This document shows, piece by piece, positions 8,240-17,600 of a DNA stretch of 28,995 nt (position 1 is its first letter; each line of letters begins with the position of its first letter). Origin of the DNA: Bacteroidetes bacterium UBA6491 (lineage in GTDB: Bacteria; Bacteroidota; Bacteroidia; NS11-12g; UBA9320); the NCBI GenBank assembly GCA_002436505.1, contig DJML01000047.1:406-29400 (forward strand). The letters are read 5' to 3'. The position numbers and the translations under genes were made by a program. The notes under the pieces were generated by a model that was given only the letters and a program-made list of their open reading frames with translations, was not told the DNA's origin and did no database searches.

Positions 8240-8806
8240 TCATGAATCGCTCTCTAGTTTGGTGTATATCAAGCTATCTATGTACTTTCCTTTGAATTTG
8301 TGATTTTCACGAAATCTTGCCTCTAATTTAAACCCGTTCCTTTCTAGCAATTTTCGTGATCCTTCATTGTCATCACTGATATTCGCAAAAACTGAATGTA
8401 ACTTAAGACGGTTAAAAGCATAGTCCAGTATCTCTGGAAACAGAAGGGTCATTATTCCCTTGCGCTGATGCTCCTCTAAAAGGGCATATCCGAGTTCTGC
8501 TCTGCAATTAATATCGTCGATTCTCCAAAATCCAGCATGGCCGATCTTCTGCCTGGTTTGGCTATTAGAGATCACCCATGCCATTCCATTTTTATTCCTC
8601 ATTTTCTCGATCATTCCTTCGATCAGAAGCCTTGCCTCATTCGGCCCTGAGATGGGCTCCTTTCCCATAAAATAGGTAATAGACGGGTCTTTATTTGCGA
8701 GATAGATTATGTCCACGTCATCTTCACAATACGGTGTAAGCAGCCATTTTCCGGCCATTAATATGACCTCCTCAGATATCTGATCCTTGTCAATTTGAAC
8801 ATTCAT
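8240..8806 (-). CDS. GNAT family N-acetyltransferase (RimJ/RimL-like)
   Basis: A protein of 188 aa from ATG 8806. The N-terminal block KWLLTPYCEDDVDIIYLANK and the later GYALLEEHQRKGIMTLLFPE acetyl-CoA loop, followed by NEGSRKLLERNGFKLEARF, match the ribosomal-protein N-acetyltransferase-like branch of GNAT enzymes (acetyltransf_3 type). The Q-R-K-G-I segment fits the Q/R-x-x-G-x-G/A acetyl-CoA motif only loosely, since the second Gly/Ala is replaced by Met. The target (protein N-terminus, antibiotic or metabolite) cannot be inferred. ATG 8758 (MAGKWLLTPY) is an alternative start; an extension to 8836 crosses towards the divergent gene and is less likely. It stands alone, convergent with the ACMSD gene and divergent from the metal efflux operon. 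Confidence 0.8.
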   Translation of the reverse strand: MNVQIDKDQISEEVILMAGKWLLTPYCEDDVDIIYLANKDPSITYFMGKEPISGPNEARLLIEGMIEKMRNKNGMAWVISNSQTRQKIGHAGFWRIDDINCRAELGYALLEEHQRKGIMTLLFPEILDYAFNRLKLHSVFANISDDNEGSRKLLERNGFKLEARFRENHKFKGKYIDSLIYTKLESDS

Positions 8807-8866
8807 TACAATACAGGTTCCGTTCTGTGCAAGCAAATATCATTCAATATCAGTACATTCGCTGAA

Positions 8867-9274
8867 ATGAAACGGTATTTACAATACTTAATGCTGTTCT
8901 GCTACATGCTATTTCTTGTGCATAGCATGGTGCCGCACTGTCATGCGGAGTGCAATGATGATGCTTCTGACCATTGTCCTAAAAATCAACATCTTGAAGA
9001 ATCTACGTTGATAGATGTACTTTCCTCTTTTCTTTCTAACGGGGCTCATCCTGATCTGGCTGAAAATGACATCTGCCAGATCCAGCCAGCTTTCAACAAA
9101 TTAGACGTTAGTAGCGTAAAAAAATTACCGGTCTTTGGTTCAATCAATGATCACGGTCCGTCATCTATTCATTTAAACATTGTCAGCTTATTTGGCTATA
9201 CAAATTACATCAATCACAATTCAGTAATTTTTTCTACTGGAAGACCTGACCGTGGGCCTCCTTCAATGTCTTGA
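8867..9274 (+). CDS. Small secreted Cys/His-containing protein, first gene of metal efflux operon
   Basis: A protein of 135 aa from ATG 8867 (MKRYLQYLMLFCYMLFLVHS), which starts with a hydrophobic signal sequence and is followed by a metal-binding-like stretch with HCHAEC and SDHCPKNQH. It ends in RPDRGPPSMS; short secreted proteins with an RGPP tail are a recurring companion of CusA/CzcA operons in Bacteroidetes. The start is set by the signal peptide: the in-frame ATG at 8795 would put 24 polar residues in front of it. It lies 53 bases before the RND pump gene on the same strand. A role as periplasmic metal sensor or chaperone is inferred only from Cys/His content and position. Confidence 0.75.
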   Translation: MKRYLQYLMLFCYMLFLVHSMVPHCHAECNDDASDHCPKNQHLEESTLIDVLSSFLSNGAHPDLAENDICQIQPAFNKLDVSSVKKLPVFGSINDHGPSSIHLNIVSLFGYTNYINHNSVIFSTGRPDRGPPSMS

Positions 9275-9327
9275 TTTTCAACGATATTGAGTGTTTTAAT
9301 TTGTTTTTTCATTTGTATACATAATTC

Positions 9328-12300
9328 ATGATTGAGAAGATCATTCATTATTCTATCCGCAATAAGCTGGTTACAGCTATTCTGGTATTTATTCTGATTG
9401 CCTTTGGCGCTTATTCGCTGAGCAACCTGCCCATTGATGCTGTCCCGGATATTACAACAAACCAGGTGCAGGTAATGACACAGTCTCCTTCACTCGCGAC
9501 ACAGGAAGTAGAGCAGTACATTACTATTCCTATTGAACTTACTTTGGCTCATCTGCCTGATATTGTGGAGATTCGATCAACCTCAAGATTTGGTTTATCG
9601 GTAGTTACTGTTGTATTTGAAGAAGGAGTAGATATATACCTGGCAAGGCAGCTGATCTCAGAACAGTTGAAACTTGCCGAGAAAGATATTCCAGAAGAAT
9701 TTGGGATACCGGAACTTGGTCCGATCACCACAGGTCTTGGTGAAATCTACCAGTATATTTTGCATGTTGAGGAAGGGTATGAGGACAAGTACACGGATAC
9801 TGACCTGAGAACTTTCAATGACTGGATCGTTAAAAGACAACTGGTCGGTATCAAAGGAGTAATCGAAGTTAGCAGCTGGGGCGGACACCTGAAACAATAT
9901 GAGGTAAGTGTTGATCCACAAAGGCTAAAAAGTCTTGATGTGTCTTTGTCGGAAGTGTACACTGCCGTGGAGAAGAACAATGAAAACACTGGCGGCAGCT
10001 ACATTGAGAAACGTTTTAACACGTACTTTATCCGTGGTCAGGGCATGGTAAAAAACTTTGAGGACATTGAAAACATAATAATTAAACATGTTGGCACTGT
10101 TCCCGTTCGTGTTGGTGACGTTGCAACCGTAGGAATAGGAAGCGCTCCAAGATATGGGGCCATTACGTGGAATGCTAAAGGTGAAGTCGTTGGTGGTCAG
10201 GTAATGATGCTTAAAGGAGAAAATTCTTATGCTGTTGTAAATAGCGTTAAAGGACGTATAGAATCAATAAATAAAACATTGCCAGAGGGTGTAGTGTTAG
10301 AACCGTTCAATGATCGGTCTGAACTCATCAACAGGGCCATCAATACGGTAAAGACAAACCTGATTGAAGGGGGACTTATCGTTATTTTCATTCTTGTCCT
10401 TCTGCTTGGGGACCTAAGAGGAGGGCTTATTGTAGCTTCAGTCATTCCTTTGGCTATGCTCTTTGCGGTGGGGATGATGCGAATCTTCGGTGTATCAGCA
10501 AATCTTATGTCACTGGGTGCTATTGATTTCGGTTTGATCGTTGATGGATCAGTGATTGTAGTTGAGGCCATTGTGCACCGTCTGAACAAAGAGTTCCGAG
10601 GGGAGTACCTTGACCAGAGCCGCATGGATAAAGAAGTAGAGAAAGCTTCCGGGCGCATTCGAAAATCTGCTGCCTTTGGCGAGATCATCATTCTGATCGT
10701 GTATCTGCCTATTTTGGCATTGACCGGCATTGAAGGTAAAATGTTTGGCCCGATGGCAAAGACGGTATCGTTTGCTATAATAGGTGCCCTGATACTTTCA
10801 ATGACCTATGTTCCAATGATGTCAACCTTGTTTTTAAAGAAACGCATCACATCAAAAAGGACCATTTCTGATCGCATTATTTCCAAATTGCAATCGTGGT
10901 ATGAACCTGTGTTAAGGAGGGTACTAAAGCACCGGATCAAAGCAATTGTCGCTTCTGTCATTTTATTTGGTGGCAGTATAATGGTATATAATAACCTGGG
11001 GGGTGAATTCATCCCTACCCTGGAAGAAGGCGATTTTGCCTTACACCAGATCTTACCCCCAGGAAGTTCACTGGAACAATCAATTGAGGTATCAAAAAAG
11101 CTTCAAAAGATCTTACTGGAAGAGTTTCCTGAAGTAGAAATGGTTGTCAGTAAAATAGGCACATCTGAAGTCCCTACAGACCCTATGCCAATGGAAGTCG
11201 GGGACATTATGGTAAAAATGAAGCCAAGAGAAGAGTGGGTCACTGCAAAGGACAGGGAATCGATGTTTAAGGTTATGGAGGAAAAACTATCCCAGGTCCC
11301 AGGCGTCGGATACGAATTCACCCAACCTATTCAGATGCGTTTCAATGAATTGATCGCAGGAGTACGTGAAGATATAGCGATCAAGATCTATGGCGAAGAT
11401 CCGAATATACTTTATGAAAAAGGAGTGCAAACCGCAGCTTTGATAAATGGCATCAAAGGGGTACGGGATGTTAGGATTGAACAATTAACGGGCCTTCCTC
11501 AGATCCTTATAGACTATGATCGTGTTCAACTTGCCAAATACAATCTGAATGTATCAGACATTAACCTTGTGGTACGTATGGCATTTTCAGGAGAAAAGAC
11601 AGGCGTCGTCTTTGAAAATGAAAGACGTTTTGATCTGGTGGTAAGACTTGACAAAGAGGACCGGCAATCCATTGAGAGCGTGCGGGAACTCTTTATCCCT
11701 CTGCCAGATGGCAACCAGGTCCGTCTTGATCAGGTAGCAAATATCAGCTTCGAAGATGGCCCTGCCCAGATATCCAGAGATAATGCTCAAAGGAGAATTG
11801 TTGTTGGTGTAAACAGCGAAGGAGGAGATATGGAAGGTACCGTTAAAGAAATACAAGCATCCCTCGACAAAAACCTTGACCTTCCCTCGGGGTACTATGT
11901 CGGCTTTGGAGGTCAGTTTGAAAACCTGATTGCCGCAAGAAACCGTCTTGCTATTGCAGTACCTGCAGCACTGTTACTCATATTGATACTGCTGTTCTTT
12001 ACCTTCAATTCTGTCAAACAATCTATAATGATCTTTACGGCGATTCCTCTCGCGGCGATTGGAGGCGTCCTGTCCTTGTGGATCAGAGATCTGCCTTTTA
12101 GCATCTCGGCAGGGGTGGGATTCATCGCTCTTTTTGGTGTTGCAGTGCTAAACGGGATCGTTCTGATCTCTAGTTTTAATAATTTAAAAGAAGATGGTGT
12201 AACAGATATCCGGAAACGCATACTCGTCGGGACAAAGGTTCGGATGAGACCGGTAATTATGACCGCTTCGGTTGCAGCTCTTGGTTTTCTGCCTATGGCA

Positions 12301-12459
12301 CTCTCCAATTCAGCAGGTGCAGAGGTACAAAGACCTTTGGCAACGGTAGTTATTGGGGGTTTGATCTCAGCAACATTACTTACGCTTTTGATCCTGCCGG
12401 CATTGTATTCTCTTGTAGAAGAATTTTCTGAAAAAAGAATTAAAAATGAAATTGAATAG
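9328..12459 (+). CDS. czcA: CzcA/CusA-family heavy-metal efflux RND transporter
   Basis: An inner-membrane proton-driven pump of 1043 aa, full length for the HME-RND family. The N-terminus MIEKIIHYSIRNKLVT with the first membrane helix, then NLPIDAVPDITTNQVQV, is characteristic. Transmembrane helix 4 carries DFGLIVDGSVIVVE with Asp400, Asp406 and Glu413, equivalent to the essential Asp402, Asp408 and Glu415 of CzcA. The periplasmic block QPIQMRFNELIAGVREDIA also fits the CzcA (Zn/Co/Cd/Ni) branch rather than the Cu/Ag branch with its methionine relay, so a divalent cation is the likely substrate. The gene's 3' end overlaps the adaptor gene by 14 bases, showing coupled expression. An outer-membrane factor (CzcC/TolC-like) is not encoded here. 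Confidence 0.95.
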   Translation: MIEKIIHYSIRNKLVTAILVFILIAFGAYSLSNLPIDAVPDITTNQVQVMTQSPSLATQEVEQYITIPIELTLAHLPDIVEIRSTSRFGLSVVTVVFEEGVDIYLARQLISEQLKLAEKDIPEEFGIPELGPITTGLGEIYQYILHVEEGYEDKYTDTDLRTFNDWIVKRQLVGIKGVIEVSSWGGHLKQYEVSVDPQRLKSLDVSLSEVYTAVEKNNENTGGSYIEKRFNTYFIRGQGMVKNFEDIENIIIKHVGTVPVRVGDVATVGIGSAPRYGAITWNAKGEVVGGQVMMLKGENSYAVVNSVKGRIESINKTLPEGVVLEPFNDRSELINRAINTVKTNLIEGGLIVIFILVLLLGDLRGGLIVASVIPLAMLFAVGMMRIFGVSANLMSLGAIDFGLIVDGSVIVVEAIVHRLNKEFRGEYLDQSRMDKEVEKASGRIRKSAAFGEIIILIVYLPILALTGIEGKMFGPMAKTVSFAIIGALILSMTYVPMMSTLFLKKRITSKRTISDRIISKLQSWYEPVLRRVLKHRIKAIVASVILFGGSIMVYNNLGGEFIPTLEEGDFALHQILPPGSSLEQSIEVSKKLQKILLEEFPEVEMVVSKIGTSEVPTDPMPMEVGDIMVKMKPREEWVTAKDRESMFKVMEEKLSQVPGVGYEFTQPIQMRFNELIAGVREDIAIKIYGEDPNILYEKGVQTAALINGIKGVRDVRIEQLTGLPQILIDYDRVQLAKYNLNVSDINLVVRMAFSGEKTGVVFENERRFDLVVRLDKEDRQSIESVRELFIPLPDGNQVRLDQVANISFEDGPAQISRDNAQRRIVVGVNSEGGDMEGTVKEIQASLDKNLDLPSGYYVGFGGQFENLIAARNRLAIAVPAALLLILILLFFTFNSVKQSIMIFTAIPLAAIGGVLSLWIRDLPFSISAGVGFIALFGVAVLNGIVLISSFNNLKEDGVTDIRKRILVGTKVRMRPVIMTASVAALGFLPMALSNSAGAEVQRPLATVVIGGLISATLLTLLILPALYSLVEEFSEKRIKNEIE

Positions 12460-13648
12460 AAATATTAATATAACTAAAGTAATGATCGGGGTTGTGATCC
12501 TGCTCGCAGCCTGTTCTGTTCCAAAAGACGAACATCAAGAATCGGACCATCATGACGAATCTGGTCATCATGAGCATCACGATGAAAATTTAGTAAACCT
12601 TTCAAGCGATCAAATGGATTTAATGGGTGTAGCGATTGCCAACCCGGAATCCATGAGTCTTGAAAATACCGTGCAATCCAGCGGACGTCTTGAAGTGCCG
12701 CCTGGAAAACGGGCGATTGTCGGAAGTATTACTGACGGACGTATTTCAGAAATTCGGGTCATGCAAGGAGACCAGGTAAAAAAGGGCCAGGTAATTGCAA
12801 GGATTGAGCACCCTGATATCATCGAATTACAAGAGCAGTATCTTGTTTCTAACAGCAGGCTGGCATTTATCCGTTCTCAATACAACCGCAATAAACTTTT
12901 ACTTGAAGAAGAAGCTATCTCTGAATTTGAATTTCAGGATATCGAAACGCAGTTGAAAACTGAAGAAGCTATTAATGAAGCTTTTAAAGCTAAATTTAAA
13001 TTGATGAATATCGATTTAAGGGAAGTAGAAAACGGACGTCTGATTTCAAGTGTTGCCATTGTTTCACCGATCAGTGGATTTATCCACCTTATCCTTACTC
13101 AGCTTGGAAGTTATGTAAGCTCAGAAATGCCATTGTTCAACATTGTTGATATTGACCACATCCATATGGATCTTTCTGTTTATGAAAGGGATATCCATAA
13201 AGTAAAACAAGGAAACCTAGTTGCATTTACATTGGTTGACCAGCCGGAAAGAATCTATAAAGGGAACATTTTCGCAGTCGGAAGAAATTTTGAGGATGGC
13301 CCCAGAACCCTCACCGTTCATGCGGAAATAAATAATAAGGACGGCAATTTACTGCCGGGCATGTATATCAATGCCCGTATAATAACAGACAGTACTTCCG
13401 GTTTGTGCATACCGAACGATGGACTCATCGCAACTGACGGCAAAAAGTACATTTTTAAAGTCAAATCAAGAGTTAAGTCAGATTTTGTGTTTGAAAGGGT
13501 TGAGGTGATAACTGGGACCTCTGACCTGGGATTCACTGTGATCACAGGAAAAGACGAATTGATAAAACCAAATGATATGCTGGTTGTGTCCGGTGCATAC
13601 TTTCTCGCATCTGAAATGGCCAAAGGAGAGCTGGAACATCACCATTAA
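12446..13648 (+). CDS. czcB: RND efflux periplasmic adaptor lipoprotein with His-rich N-terminus
   Basis: A protein of 400 aa. The signal ends in the lipobox LAAC (residues 20-23), so Cys23 should be lipidated. Residues 30-45 hold seven His among Asp and Glu (DHHDESGHHEHHDE), a likely metal-capturing arm, and the protein ends ELEHHH. The body has the membrane-fusion-protein order: biotinyl-lipoyl-like hairpin (GSITDGRISEIRVMQGDQVKKG), a helical hairpin (about residues 125-185, Glu/Lys-rich), a second lipoyl half (VSPISGFIHLI) and beta-barrel plus membrane-proximal domain (PGMYINARI). It overlaps the RND gene by 14 bases and ends the operon just before a hairpin terminator. It should bridge the inner-membrane pump to an outer-membrane channel encoded elsewhere. 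Confidence 0.92.
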   Translation: MKLNRNINITKVMIGVVILLAACSVPKDEHQESDHHDESGHHEHHDENLVNLSSDQMDLMGVAIANPESMSLENTVQSSGRLEVPPGKRAIVGSITDGRISEIRVMQGDQVKKGQVIARIEHPDIIELQEQYLVSNSRLAFIRSQYNRNKLLLEEEAISEFEFQDIETQLKTEEAINEAFKAKFKLMNIDLREVENGRLISSVAIVSPISGFIHLILTQLGSYVSSEMPLFNIVDIDHIHMDLSVYERDIHKVKQGNLVAFTLVDQPERIYKGNIFAVGRNFEDGPRTLTVHAEINNKDGNLLPGMYINARIITDSTSGLCIPNDGLIATDGKKYIFKVKSRVKSDFVFERVEVITGTSDLGFTVITGKDELIKPNDMLVVSGAYFLASEMAKGELEHHH

Positions 13649-13662
13649 GGTCGATAATAAAA

Positions 13663-13687
13663 AAACCCGGATCATTGACCCGGGTTT
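13663..13687. terminator. Bidirectional intrinsic terminator
   Basis: AAACCCGG (13663-13670) pairs perfectly with CCGGGTTT (13680-13687) around a 9-base loop. On the minus strand it is followed by a run of T's (complement of the A-run 13656-13662), on the plus strand by a looser T-rich stretch. It sits between the converging adaptor gene (ending 13648) and the short T9SS cargo gene (ending 13713) and can serve both. Confidence 0.8.
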
Positions 13688-13712
13688 GAATTTTATTATT
13701 TACGAATGAATT

Positions 13713-14480
13713 TTATTTGCTGATTTGGACCTTTTGGGTTGACTTGATCGCACCAGATTCAAATTCAACCAGATACATTCCATTTTCAAGATCCTCTACA
13801 GATACCTGTCCGTGACCAAATCCATCCAGAATTTCCGTCTTGACAAGCCTGCCTTCTATACTGTAAATGTTAACAGTTGTCGCTACGTTACCAGCAGCAG
13901 TTAATTGCCATTCAAGGTTAATTACATCCGCAGCAGGGTTAGGGTAAACCGTAAATATTTCTGAAAGGGTTACTTCTCCAACACTTACACCCCAACCTTG
14001 TGGGTTGTACCATACCATGTCTTTCTCCTTCAGATTGTTTGCATTGCCTGGAGCAACTTCTGCCGCTATTGCATTCGTTCTGTTCAATATAGAACTGGCG
14101 GCGACCATTTTAACGTTTATCGAATTTGGATAATAGTATGGGAAGACAAAGGCCCTTCTGAAGTGAACCGTATCACCTGTTCTCAAAATCTTGTCGTTAA
14201 CGTCAAGATAAAATGAGTTGTTTGACGGTGCAATAAATATGTTCTGCCCCTGAGCGTTTCGAACGGCTAACTGTACAAGTATAGTATCGCCAACAATACA
14301 GGAGTCAGGTCCTAAATTCTTTAACACCAAGGTAAAATCAACTGCTGTTCCCTGCGAGGTATTAGAGTTGAGCTCAGATGGTTCCAGGATCTGATCCACT
14401 GACCAATCTACGTTTCGCTGTGCATTTGCAACTGCAAGTCCAGCGAAAATAAATGCGAGTAATGTGTAAATTTTTTTCAT
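13713..14480 (-). CDS. Short T9SS-sorted secreted protein
   Basis: A protein of 255 aa. Signal peptide MKKIYTLLAFIFAGLAVANA is probably cut before Gln21. Residues about 22-165 form a beta-rich domain (DFTLVLKNLGPDSCIVGD, VHFRRAF) resembling CARDB/Ig-like adhesion modules, with no catalytic motif seen. The C-terminal type A sorting domain begins at VYPNPAADVINL (178-189) and ends SGAIKSTQKVQISK, so the protein should cross the outer membrane by T9SS and be anchored or released. A variant -7-like TAAGTTCG lies at 14501-14508 on this strand, 20 bases before the ATG. The terminator at 13663-13687 follows the gene. The 170 bases upstream (14481-14650) hold only this promoter candidate and an AT-only stretch near 14608-14644. 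The function is unknown. Confidence 0.85.
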   Translation of the reverse strand: MKKIYTLLAFIFAGLAVANAQRNVDWSVDQILEPSELNSNTSQGTAVDFTLVLKNLGPDSCIVGDTILVQLAVRNAQGQNIFIAPSNNSFYLDVNDKILRTGDTVHFRRAFVFPYYYPNSINVKMVAASSILNRTNAIAAEVAPGNANNLKEKDMVWYNPQGWGVSVGEVTLSEIFTVYPNPAADVINLEWQLTAAGNVATTVNIYSIEGRLVKTEILDGFGHGQVSVEDLENGMYLVEFESGAIKSTQKVQISK

Positions 14481-14650
14481 GAATAAATACTTCTTTAGTA
14501 CGAACTTAAGTTAATCCGACGAAATTTAAGTCGAATTGCTGTCATTTAATCACAGCACAATAAACGCAAACATCTGGATTTTTTCTCTGCATCTTATTGA
14601 TTATCTGATATATATATAATAATTATTTTTAAAAAAATTATTTTACAGGA

Positions 14651-17600
14651 TCAATTCCTAACAATCATTAACCGCGAAATTGAACTCTCTCCGGATCCTG
14701 AAATGAGTTGAACAAAATATACACCTGAACTCCATTCTGCAACTGACAACTCATACATCTTGGATCTCATCAGATCATCGATCATAACACTGCCATCAGA
14801 AGAAATAATCCTTATTCCAGTTGTTTCTCCTGTGGATTCAATATATAATATATCGGAAGCCGGGTTAGGGTAAACAAGACCAAAACTCCTGAACGTCTCC
14901 TCCTTGATGTTCAATACATTCAAAAGATGAATTTGCCTGCCAGAATAAATGAAATTCAAAGTGTCATAATCTGAGGTGAACATATTCACTGGAATTCTGT
15001 CATTCGTTCTGTTCTCGAATCCCCATTCATCAATGAAAACCGCATAGTTTCCATACGGAACATTGTTAAATGTGAATCTGCCGTTCACTGTAGTATCAAT
15101 GGCAAACGGTTTCTCAGAAGCATCATCCACCAGAATCACTTCCAATCCATCAATAAGTAGGTCTGTAACACTATCTTTAACCAGGCCTGAAACCTTTCCG
15201 GGTCCCGGTTGAGGTCTGGTCTGCAGGATCACCTGTTGCACAATCACATCCCCAGGGCCTATGTTCACTAATTTTGATCGATTGATATCCACTCCTTTCG
15301 GAGAGTACCCTTTAAATTCTTCATTGTCAGTCAAACCTCTCACCACCACAGAGTCGGGACACCCTGTTCTAAAACTATAATCTCCGTTCTTATCCGTCGT
15401 TAGTTCGTCAATGACCTCCACCTTGTCATTATTGATCCTGACCAACTGTACCTTCTGATCTTTTAAAGGTGTTAAACTGTTATTCAGGACTTTACCGAAG
15501 ATCTGTCCTGCACCGGAATATTTGATTGTAAAAGTCCCTGATCGCTGGCATTTAACTCCTAATGTCGTATCAACGACCACATAATCAGTTCTTCCTTCAT
15601 TCAGATAGGAAAGAACCAGGTAATTGGTATCAACGACCGTTGTATCGGGTAAGTTCCATACTACTGAGTCAGCGGAGGTCAGATCAAGGTGTATCGTGTC
15701 ACCGTAACACAATTGTGCAGATTGTAATTTAAGATACGGCAATGGCGATTTCTTGACAAGGGACATAGAATCTTTTGTCCAGCAACCCTTATCGTTAATT
15801 ACCTGTACCCAGTATATGCCAGATTTATTTGTCGTAAGTTCTTTTCCTGTGCTGCTGTCCGACCAGATGAACTTTTTATCATCGTGTTCAGGAGCTACCG
15901 TAAGAACAAGATTGCTGTAGTCACATATGACCCTGTCGTCACCAAGGTTGACATTCGAAGGTTTTGAGTGCTCTTCAATACTAATTGTATCTCTGAAGAC
16001 ACATCCATTCCTGTCAACAATTTCGCAGGAAAATGATCCGTCAGCGTAAACAGGCACTTCATCCGAAGTATCCCCGCTGTTCCATAAAATACTATAACCG
16101 GCGATTCTAATGCCTGGATTAAGTACCAAAGTGTCACCAGTGCATAAAGTGTCCCTGCTTTGCACAAATCCATTTGAAATTAACGGATGATGCAAAACGG
16201 TTGCTGAATCCTGATCCATGCATTTACCTGCCTTGATGATCCGGAGATGCACCGTTGACTGTGTATCGACCTTATACTGTTTAACTCCTTTAACCCCGTT
16301 CCAGTAATAGGATAATCTGAGTCCTGAATTGACAGGAGCGGTGAGTATGGTCGGATAATCAGGGCACACTTCAATGGTGTCAGGTAGTGCGGCATTCGGA
16401 GAAGTCACATGAACTAAAATTGTTGTATCAGTGGCCGTGCAATTACCATCGGTCACTTTATAGAAATACTTACCTTTGGTTGCCACGTTGATCTTGTCAG
16501 TGGTATCCCCTGTGTTCCAAAGAATATCAACACCAACCACACCTGGCTGCAATGAACTGATAAGCACTGAATCGCCATCACAGGAAACTGTCGTATCGCT
16601 TAGAATACTGGTCTTTATTGGAATGAAATGATATAGGCCTGTCACTGTATCAGCAAACACACAGGATGAAGTTGCGGTCACTTTAACCCAGTACTGGCTT
16701 TTATTGTCCGGCAAAGTAAATCTTTTAAGGCTGCCAGTATTCCATTCGATGTTCTGGTAAACGCCGCCTTCCCTGATGTTTGCAAATAAGGTGTCGTTCA
16801 AACATACCGAGTCCTTATCGGATACTGATATTGTTGGGATCGGAGTTGGGTCAAGGAGTATTGAATCGGAAAAATAGCATCCTGAATCTGTACGGGTGTA
16901 TATGCGATACATTCCTCCATCAAGGACATTGATTGTTTGGGTCGTATCCCCTGTAGTCCAGTGAAAAGGTCTTGTTACCGGGTCGAGTCTGGTGCTTAAT
17001 GTGTGGTATTTTTTATTGCAGGACAGACGGATGGCATTAGAGGTGTCCAGCTTTTGAAATCCATAGATATATAGCATCCTTTTCTGCTCGGTCACACATC
17101 CAAGTTCATCTGTGATCCGAAGGGAAACATCAATATAACCTGTTGTTGAGGAATGTATTGCAAGAGGGAAATAAACCAACGTATCTGTAAAGGACTGATT
17201 CCACGACAACTTGAAACTTTGGTGTCCCAGAGAGTCAATGACAGCAAATAGAGAGTCTATCGGTGCACAGATCGTACCATATGATTCTGTAATTTTAAAA
17301 TTGAAAGCTCCTTCAACATGGATCGTATCGTAGATCAAAGTTGAACAACCAGACTGGTTTGTAGCATATACCCTTATAACAAAATCCCCATTCCCTCTAA
17401 ATTGAACGGTATCCAATGGAAATGCCGTTGTTATCGTTCCGCTGCGGGAAAAATGCACATTTTGAGCCAGATTTCCGTTACTGTCAAGCACTGAAACGGT
17501 ATAATATGTTTGCGAAGAACCTGTGTCTGAAACTTCAAATGCATATCGATTGCAACCAAGAGAGTCCATTGACAAGACAGGCAGCGGCGGGGCCTTGACC

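Noticed and set aside
10227..10730. Open frame of 167 codons antisense to the RND pump gene
   Set aside because: The plus strand encodes the highly conserved CzcA membrane region (TM helices and DFGLIVDG); the antisense product is Ser/Thr/Arg/Ile-rich with no motif, a shadow of codon bias.
11913..12308. Open frame of 131 codons antisense to the RND pump gene
   Set aside because: It lies opposite the conserved C-terminal membrane helices of the pump and shows no family feature of its own.
14608..14644. AT-only stretch with possible AATAATT/AATTATT pairing as terminator or replication-related site
   Set aside because: Low-complexity AT sequence pairs with itself easily; no GC stem, no iterons or DnaA-like boxes were seen.
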